From: Podochytrium sp. JEL0797
Lineage: Eukaryota; Chytridiomycota; Chytridiomycetes; Chytridiales; Chytriomycetaceae
Length of the DNA: 64,000 bases
Assembly (NCBI GenBank): GCA_027596195.1
Contig: JADGJG010000011.1
Span: forward strand, 1-64,000
Direction of reading: 5' to 3'
Made by a program: the position numbers and the translations under genes. Shown here one piece after another: positions 56,575 to 64,000 of this stretch. The notes beneath the pieces were generated by a model. The model saw only the letters and a list, made by a program, of their open reading frames with translations. It was not told where the DNA came from and did not search any database. The first letter of the stretch is position 1; the number at the start of each line of letters is the position of its first letter.

Positions 56575-59253
56575 TTATTTTTCGAAGTATATATCACATT
56601 TCTCCCTCTCCATCAAATGCAAATCTTCATGGCCCCGCAAAGGAACAATAAAATGTTTCTTTTTCGTCCCACCAGGCAGACCTCGACGAGGATTCGGCCT
56701 TGTGATCATCAAATCGTCGGTAATCCAGCCGTTTGCCATCAACCATTCCAACAAAACCTTGATCCTCGCCTGAGTCTCACTAAATCTCCACCAGGAAGCA
56801 AAAGTGTCTCGACGTGGAACCCAATCACCACCCCCCCTCAGCAAAATCTCCGCCAGATCATTCTTCTTCACGACCTTTGCAACCACATCAACGCCCGCGC
56901 CATTCACCCCCTTCTTAGCCCTTTTCGCCCCAGCACTGCCACTACCACCACTACCACCGCTTGCAGAAGCCCCCCCTTGCTTCAAAAACGTGAATAAAGC
57001 CTCCAGCTCAGACCTCTCCACCAGCCTCTCTTCTACCAAACAAATCACAACCTCCATCATGGCCTTCAGCTGATCGTAATAATTGATGCCCTTCTCCCAA
57101 CTCTTTCCTCCAATACAGTTGCTGCACCGCGTCCCACACCTCTCTATAGAAACCCCAAAATGCGCGCTCATCCCCTGGATAATGCACTGCGAACTTGCAA
57201 GCAGCAGTTTCATGGCTGCCAACTCCCTTCTTTGCGCGACCCAACTGCGCTGCTCCAAATCCACCCCCTCGTCATAATCCTCCGGCCGGCAGAGAACGTT
57301 CTCAATCGAATTTGAGGCTTTGGCCTCGTAGTTCTGCACGACCGCGTTCCCAGGGAGTTTGTCCCTCGCAATACGGCCACTATGCTGCGCAAAATCCGTG
57401 ATAGACGTAGGGAAATCGTGGTGGATCGAGAATCGCAAGTCAAACACGTTCACACCCCCTCCAAACGCGACGGTTGCGACCATGATTTGGATTTCCCCCG
57501 ACTTGAACGCTTGCAACCGCGATTCTAGTTCTTTTCGGTCCATTTGGGCGTGGTAGAACGATACGTTCGAAAACGACTTCGACAACTCGGCATGGAGGGT
57601 CTCAACTTGCTTCACGGTGGTACAGTAAATCAAACCACGACGCTCATTCTCGGCCATGCCATTCAGGAGTTTGAAAGTGCACTGCGTGGGGTTGACACCG
57701 GTTTCTTGGTCGACAAAGTAATACGAAATGTTGGATGGTAGAACTGTTGGTGAGCGGAAGGTCGTGAAGGTGGAGGCAAACATGGTTTCGAGGGTTTCGA
57801 CAGCAAATGTGCTCAGAGTGGCAGACAGAAAGAGCTTGCGAGACCAAGAGACCGGCAGCAGGCACTTGTAGCGCTGTGGGTTCAGCACGGCGCAATGGGC
57901 TTCGTCCACAACAAGGTTCAGCTTGACGCCCTTGTCAAGAAGCAGTTTGACGAGGTCCTGAATCGCGGGTGTCGCAAGCATTTCGGGAGCGAGGATCATG
58001 GCTTGAAGGCGTTCGGACGAAATAAGCTCAATGATTCGCTTGCGCAATTTGGCAGGAGTTTGCGCGTGATAAGCGCCAGTGGAGAGATGGAATCGAGAGC
58101 ATTCGATTTGCAAATCAAGCTGCAGAGCCACAGATGGAACCACCACGAAAGTGAACTCGTTCGACGGTTGAAGAGCCAACTCCACTTGGAACACCAACGA
58201 TTTTCCATCCCCAGTAGGAATACTGAGGACACGAGACTCTAACAAAATAAAAATTTAGAATATAACGAGAAAATAAACGAAAAACAATTTACCATCCGGA
58301 CACATCAAAGTGTCCAACTGAATCGGTCTGAACTGGTCAAACTCAAAAACTCGCAGCAAACAGTGCAAAAAGACGCGCTTCTTTTCCAACTCTCCATCCC
58401 CTCGGGCAGGGGCAATGCTCTTTCTCGCGTTACAACCTCTACACAGCAAATCCACATCTCTCACGTGCAAGTGGCAATCACAACAGTTGGTAACCACATT
58501 CCAGCCCTCTTCGAACTGAGCCCAAGGTGGTCTCTCAGCATCCACTCCTTCAATCGGATTTTGCGCATACGCTCGTCCATATTCGATAAACGCGGACCTG
58601 ACATCCACTCCACCGAGATTCCCCTTTGCCTCCGCCACCATGTCCGCCCTCCTCACTTGCTTCCGCTTCAAAACCTCATTAGTTGCTTCACGATGCTGCT
58701 CCTTCTCCTCACACCACTTCTCCAAGTTGGCGCGATCGTTGGAATCAGCTCCAATCGGGCAACCAGCAAGATCTCTCAAAAACTCCATCAACCGCATCCA
58801 CCCATCATTCCAACTCACAAGCCACAATTCCATGCGCACTGGATACGTTCCCCAGAAATCTACACTCTTGTCGATAAAGTGCTTGTCCGATTTGTGGGTA
58901 GCTTCATTCAAGCAAGACACCTTGTCCGTGACTCGGTTTTGGCCCTCCACCAGCTTGAACAGCTTCACAACCCTTGCGCGGAGCGTTTCAATGAAAGCTG
59001 GCGACCGTTCGCGCAGGTCCGGATGCAAATGAAGAGACTGGTTGTTCTTGTGGTTGCAGATTTGCTCCCAGCACTTGTCATGGTTGCCTTGGTGGTGGGC
59101 AACCCACTGGTGAAGTTGGTCCGAGACCAACTCTTCCGTAATCTCCTCTCGGGAGAGAAGCTTGGCTTTTGGGTTGCGCAAAGGAAAGAAAAAACACGCG
59201 CTCTTATAGCGCTCAAACCACTCAAAATGGAAAATCGAAGAAAAATCCCGCAT
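56575..59253 (-). CDS. RecQ-like DEAH helicase, C-terminal part of the transposon protein
   Basis: Exons 58293-59253 and 56575-58238 (54-nt intron) stay open to TAA at 56575. The upstream part has HHQGNHDKCWEQIC and a CxxC...CxxC finger (NCCDCHLHVRDVDLLCRGC). The RecQ Q-motif is FEFDQFRPIQ; motif I is PTGDGKSLVFQ; motif II DEAHC; motif III SATL; motif V MVATVAFGGGVN; motif VI QHSGRIARD. A RecQ zinc-binding segment ends RCGTRCSNC. There is no ATG at the 5' end; the frame simply begins after an intron or break, so this is the C-terminal portion of a larger protein rather than a free gene. It probably unwinds DNA during transposition or repair of the excision site. Confidence 0.75.
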
Positions 59254-59299
59254 GCACCAGCTGCACGCGCCATCACCGAATCACTGTAGGAATACAACT

Positions 59300-61323
59300 T
59301 ACACCAACACCATAGGAAAAGAGCCCGCGTGCACCAACTATATAAATGCCATCAGCGAGATACGATAAAAACCGATTGGGATCGAAATCCTTGCAATGAC
59401 TTTGCCAAGCACTCAAAAGCCAAGCGTATAAGCTATTTCATCCAGAAACAACCGCGCACTTCGACTCCGCAAAGTGTTTCTGGCACCCAAAGTGAGGAGA
59501 GAATCCAAATCACCATCAATCACAATCTCCAGTGCAAATGCATCCTCTCCATCACGTCTCAGCTCCTCCAACACCTGGAAAAACTCAGAATTCATATCAA
59601 TAGTCTCCTCCAAAACAAAGTGTTCCATCTGCCCAGCGGACTTAGCAAAATTTCCACCTCGCAAAATCCCAATGACAGTCTCGTTATTCTCCACCCTCCT
59701 CAACTGAGGCTTCAAAGCAAATTTCATGGCCAAACAAGGCATTTTTGGGTACCCCGGAACATCCTCTGCGGCCAAAAATTTGCTTGCGCACTCATTGGCA
59801 TCTCGCCACGAAGTCCACGCCGCATCAAATCCAACCCCAATAACAGGCTTCTCCTTCTCCCTGCGATCATTAATGATTGCTACCAAGGCATCCTTTCGAG
59901 ATTCAGCACCTCGAGCGGCAATGGTGTCCTTCAGGGGCTTTGTGACGTTCTTGCTGAACATGCATTGGATCCAAAGAGATGGCAAAACTTGATAATCAGC
60001 GATGGTCCGACACCAGAGGCCAACGGTGAAAGGTGGTACATGTTTGTGAAGGTGGAATTGGATTCTCCGATGTCTGCGCATTGAAAGCTGATGACGCCTT
60101 TGCTTTTTTCGCAACAGGGGAGCTTGACAGTGACTTGGTAGCCCTAAGTTAGAAATTTACCGCGTTCCTTGATCTTGTTGAGGTTCCTCGCATAGGATCT
60201 CGACCGCATGGGCAACAGGAAGAGAGAGCAAGCTCGACAAACTTGGCACTGTCGCAAAACATGCTGGAACCGAGATCGCAATCGTCTTTTCGCAGCAAAT
60301 AACTACATCGACATTAGCTTTATTTCTCTTATGAAAACGCAACATAAACCCTTGATGAAAATACACATACTTGGCAACATCACGCACACTTCCCCCATCC
60401 CCCCCACCAGCCACAGCCTCCGCCATGCTTTGCTTCAGCGTTTCTGTTGCACCCACTCGCTTCTTCAAGCTCCTCACATCCCCTTTCAAACGCGCCACAT
60501 CCTCCTTGTTCTTCGAAACCGCAGCGACAACTCGTTTGGCTGACGCTTTGCTGGACAGCCTGGCGACAACGACATCCATGAACGCATCCGACTGGTTTGG
60601 GGCAGCAATATTCGAAATCGCCTTGAGAAGAGCAATCGCGCATTGTGCTGTCTGCAATTTCGTGTTTTAGAATTTGCCGCAACATGGGTTGGTGTCAGCT
60701 TACCTGGTTGACTCGACGAGTGCTGAGCTTCGACATTTCCGTCAGAATAGATGAAGAAACAACCTTTTCGCCCGGTGAAAGAAGAAGCTCAACAAGTTGT
60801 TTCAAGGACTGAACGAAATCGAGACTTGCGGCAGATTCGGGGATTCGAGCTGCATCGCTGCTGGAGCCAGGCTGCACGTTTTCGGAAGCGTGAGACTCGT
60901 TCTCGGACGAACCGCCGTCATAGAAGGAACCGTCATCGAAAGCGTTTGGATCCTCGTCAAAAATAGTTGAGATCTCGACAAGCCGGATTCGCTTCGCGCC
61001 CCCGCCAGGGCCGTACGTGTTGTAGGCAACGGTGATCGATTGCTGGCTGGCCAGTTTCGCAGGTCTGGGGCCGGCAAGTTTCGCAGGTCTGGCGTCCGCA
61101 GGAGAAGGAGGAGCGGGAGGTGCCGATCATTCTCGTTCGAGGAGGATTGAGGCAGTTGCGGCAGAGGTGGCAGAGGCGGCCGAGTTGAACTGGCAGCATC
61201 TTGAGAAACCCTCACAGTTGAATCGTTTTCGGAGCGCAGAACTGCTGCCGGTTGTAAGGGCGTGCGAGGCTGCGTTGCAGTGGGCGGGGATGGCATTGGA
61301 TTCGCCGATGGCATGGCTTCCAT
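59300..61323 (-). pseudogene. Transposase region of the element, interrupted
   Basis: On the minus strand pieces in order are: GPGGGAKRIRLVEIST and an acidic segment (about 61.0-60.7 kb); an intron 60660-60710 region; TAQCAIALLKAISN to SVRDVA; an intron 60303-60370; then CCPCGRDPMRG and VTVKLPCCEKSKGVISF, a zinc-ribbon-like set; GVGPSLIIKFCHLFG; and, one base out of frame, VIGVGFDAAWTSWRDANEC and LEIVIDGDLDSLLTL, which look like the first two Asp blocks of a DDE catalytic core. The frame is broken at about 59970 and again at about 59420. All three frames are blocked at 60144-60160 unless 17 nt are removed. The original start was probably near the ATG at 61321-61323. Confidence 0.6.
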
Positions 61324-61908
61324 GTCGGAATTTTCGTGTCATTTTCGTGGGAAAACAAAGTGGGGAGCATTAAACCCACTGCCCTGTCAGACACATTGTA
61401 TTTGGGGAGGCCAGGACTAGTAGAGTCAGTGCAGAAGTGATCGTACTTGCTTCCAGCTGAATCTGAGATACAAATTCGACCAGGTAAAAGCGCTCAAGCT
61501 CTTCGACATCCAAGATTGAAATTCGACCTGGCAAACGTCGAATAGCCGTTCGACTGGGATTTCAGACGAAATTGGACAGAAATCGACTTTTCTCAGTAAA
61601 TAGTAATCCGTCTGAGCCAATTTTAAGTGGAATCTGTTCGCATAGTATAAACATACTTTATCATTGAGTTTAAATGGGATTGCTCGATTTTTGAGACTGG
61701 AATAGCTTTTGGCGTGGGCCGAAAACACCTCCAAAAGGAGGGAGCCCCCAAAGAGTGAGATTTATTTTTTATAAAAAGTCCAGCTAACCTGTACTTCGAA
61801 GCTCAATCATCTGTGCGTATACAAAGTTTCAAAGTGATTGGGGCAGTGAGTCTGTCGTGGCGCTTGCTCGACAAACCAGGCTCAAACTCATTTCCTCCGC
61901 CATACATT

Positions 61909-61947
61909 TTTTTTGTCGAAATTTTTAGGGGGGAGGGCCCCGGTCCC
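61909..61947 (-). repeat. Right terminal inverted repeat
   Basis: 39 bp, reverse complement of the left repeat with one mismatch, followed by TTAA at 61948-61951. The stop codon of the permease gene is 60 bp further right, so insertion was in its 3' flank. Confidence 0.9.
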
Positions 61948-62011
61948 TTAAAAAAGATGATTGTTTTTTCTCAAAAAAGTAAGCGATAAAAAATGAAAAA
62001 AGGTTAGGACG

Positions 62012-64000
62012 CTATGGGGATTGCGTTTTCAAGATTGCAGATCTGGGGCTCGGAACGATCAAGTGCGCAGGGGTCAAATGCCCATGGGACAAATGCGGGG
62101 CATGCCTTCCTGGAACCTCCACTAAAACATGGGCGCTTAAAGTCGATCGACCCTTCTCATGATGACCTGGCGGAAATTCCTTGCCGCTGCGATTCTGGCT
62201 CATGTTGTTGCTCATATTGCTCCTGTGGATGGAAATCATGCTGGCCGACAAGTCGTGCACGAACTTGTTTGCGTCAATTTTCCCATCTTCGCCGATACAC
62301 CCTTCAGGAACTTGACCGCCGTCTGCGAGACGGCCCAACTGCTTCTGGATGAATTCTTCCTCGGGGGTCGAGATGAGGTGGAAGCGGTGGTAAACCACAA
62401 ATTCGATTGTCATGACACCGAGCTTTCCGAGACATACAAACAGAGTTTCTCTCATGATTTCTTGGAGAAAGAGTTCAATCAAGGCGGAAGTGAAGGCGAC
62501 GAGTGAGATGACGGCCATAAGGATTCCCCAAAAGTTGCCGAGGTCGAAGGGACGTCTTGGTGGGGTGGGTTTTGGGGGAAGGGATTAGCCAGGCTATGCG
62601 CGAAAAGAATGCGTGGAAGCTTACTTCAAGTTTGGAAAAATGAGCTTCATGCGAATATAGGCTGCCGAAACAGATAAGTAGGCGAAAATCGCGTACAGGA
62701 GACTGCCGTTGAGAAGCGCTTGTCCAACGACTCCGGCAGATTCTAACAAATCACGCATCAGCAGGACGTACTGAAATCACGTGAACCAAGCTAAAAGAGA
62801 ACGAACCAAATTGGAGAATCAAAGCAATCACGACAGTCAACACGCAGGCCAGAACCGAGGCGTTGAATGGAGATTTTGTAGACTCCGTCGTTTTACTATA
62901 CAGTTGTGGGTAGTATCCGACCTTGCTGAGTGCGTAAATTTGTCTCGACGTAAAATACGTGTAACACATCATACTGTGATAGTAAATGCGCGTTCAGAAA
63001 AATGCACGGATAGCAGTGAGATGTTCAAACTCACCAGTTAATTAGCGCCGGAATATAGAATAAGCTATAGAGAATTTTGGCAACTGTTCCGCCATCGATC
63101 AAAAGATCCATGTTCCAGGTTGAGAGGAACGCGTCAATCATGGGGTCGTTCAGTCCCCGAAGTTGGCCAACTCCTGGCGAAAGGCCCGGAACCAAAATGA
63201 TAACATAAGAAATAACGCAGTAAACTAGGATCATTGCGTAAATCATGAGTTTTGGGGCCTGTGAAAAGTATTGACTCTCGTCGGCGAGAAGTGGAGCACC
63301 CTCGATTCCAAGTACAGTCCAAACTTGACTGAAAGTGGACATCCAGAGTCCGGAAGTGCCAAGTGGGAAAAGCAAGTCGTATGTGGTTGGTGTTCCAGTG
63401 AAATCAGCCGGAAGAAATTCTGCGGCGCTTTGGATCGCGTTTTGGTTCAAATTGTAAGAAGGCTAGAAATAATGCATGCAGTATGAGTAATTGATCAAGA
63501 AATTAAACCTTGGGTGTTACCATAGCAGCCATAACGATACAGAATCCACCAACGACTTCAAGAAAGAGTGTGACGGCGCAAATTCTGGCAATGTACTTGA
63601 CTCCTGCATAATGTGCTCCGAGCATAAGGAACATTGCTGGAATCCAATACAAAGGTGCAAATTTCTCATCCGTGTTGAAAATCTGACTGCATGTGGTTCC
63701 AAAAAAATAAAAGGCCTCTCCGGCTACGAGAATATACTCCCAGGCTTCGCAAGATCCCACAAAGTATCCTACGTATGGTCCTGTTATGATTGCAGAATCG
63801 TTTTGTTAGATTAGGAAATGAATTCGACGCGTGTGAGAGTTACCAAACGCGGCTCTGGCAAAGACAGCCATTCCTCCGTTGAATGGAAGCATAGCCATCA
63901 ACTCAATTAAATTGAGAACAAAGCACAGATAACATGAAAGACCGAGAAATGTTGCGACGAGAAGATTTCCCCATCCATATCCGAGAAGGGTGTTCCAGGT
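62012..64000 (-). CDS. APC-superfamily amino acid permease (ethanolamine-permease-like), 5' end outside the window
   Basis: Minus-strand exons 63844-64000 (open at the edge), 63509-63780, 63035-63462, 62807-62973, 62625-62742 and 62012-62555; phases all agree. Translated helices include NGGMAVFARAAFGPYVGYFV, a Glu-containing helix CEAWEYILVAGEAFYFFG, FLEVVGGFCIVMAAMV, LMIYAMILVYCVISYVIILV, VLACVLTVVIALILQFG and ILMAVISLVAFTSALIEL. AFGPYVG and the EGAPLLADE loop fit the APC fold of amino acid and ethanolamine permeases. The hydrophilic C-terminal tail is about 110 residues. Substrate not determinable. About one quarter of the protein is missing beyond 64000. Confidence 0.8.

Larger units (their letters stand above)
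56400..61951. mobile_element. DNA transposon with 39-bp TIRs, TTAA borders, transposase and RecQ-like helicase
   Basis: Two copies of GGGACCGGGGCCCTCCCCCC followed by .AAAAATTTCGACAAAAAA face each other at 56404-56442 and 61909-61947 with one mismatch in 39. TTAA lies exactly outside each (56400-56403 and 61948-61951), as expected for a TTAA target-site duplication. Inside, all coding is on the minus strand: a transposase region (about 61.3-59.3 kb) then a RecQ-like helicase (59.25-56.58 kb). TTAA duplication is typical of the Kolobok and piggyBac superfamilies. Helicase-bearing TIR transposons have been described before (for example within Academ), so the class may be known; this family I cannot name. 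Confidence 0.85.

Noticed and set aside
56575..59253. Host RecQ or telomere-linked helicase gene
   Set aside because: The helicase is enclosed by TIRs with TTAA borders and lacks its own ATG, and no telomeric repeats are in the window; an element-encoded helicase explains it better.

Overview
The window is nuclear DNA from a fungus, most likely a zoosporic (chytrid-type) one. Genes are dense and on both strands, with short introns (mostly 45-100 nt, GT...AG) and standard-code reading frames. Fungal markers are present: Och1-like GT32 and Mnn1-like GT71 glycosyltransferases, a DUF2408-type protein and a GGA adaptor. Three features point below the Dikarya: plant-type leucine-rich repeats behind an F-box-like start, a chromodomain DNA methyltransferase, and a dynein roadblock light chain. 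This placement is inference from gene content; no marker gene was searched. Exon models were built by hand from splice sites and checked for phase and divisibility by three.

Layout. 0-2.3 kb: the tail of a gene, an MDP-1-type phosphatase, a 150-bp tandem repeat array and decayed gene fragments. 2.8-11.2 kb: acyltransferase, F-box/LRR protein, a RING protein with SUMO-interacting motifs, monothiol glutaredoxin and a NIPA-type transporter. 11.5-23.6 kb: tRNA-Ile, then a glycosyltransferase-rich block: two adjacent genes that each carry two GT32 domains, an L-arabinokinase-N-terminus-like GT-B protein, a DUF2408-like protein and a two-domain GT71 protein. 23.7-31.1 kb: PRMT3, divergently transcribed GGA, an unresolved gene and dynein roadblock. 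31.2-37.6 kb: a chromodomain-BAH-C5 methyltransferase gene converging on a nuclear protein that may be related to SLF2/Nse6. 37.7-44.0 kb: five tandem paralogues of an unrecognised seven-helix membrane protein plus a sixth relic. 44.2-50.1 kb: a hypothetical gene, short hairpin repeats, tRNA-Val and a 16-exon SMC6.

50.1-62.0 kb is an accessory-looking stretch. It holds a heptad-rich coiled-coil gene with a broken tandem copy, gene-poor sequence with direct repeats, and a 5.5-kb DNA transposon. The transposon has 39-bp terminal inverted repeats, TTAA at both outer borders, and a transposase region followed on the same strand by a RecQ-like helicase. A permease gene of the APC family begins 60 bp beyond it and runs off the window end.

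Functional themes: chromatin and genome maintenance (chromodomain methyltransferase, PRMT3, SMC6, possible SMC5/6 cofactor), secretory-pathway glycosylation and sorting (GT32, GT71, GGA), and accessory DNA. Eukaryotic genes here are individually transcribed; no operon is claimed.
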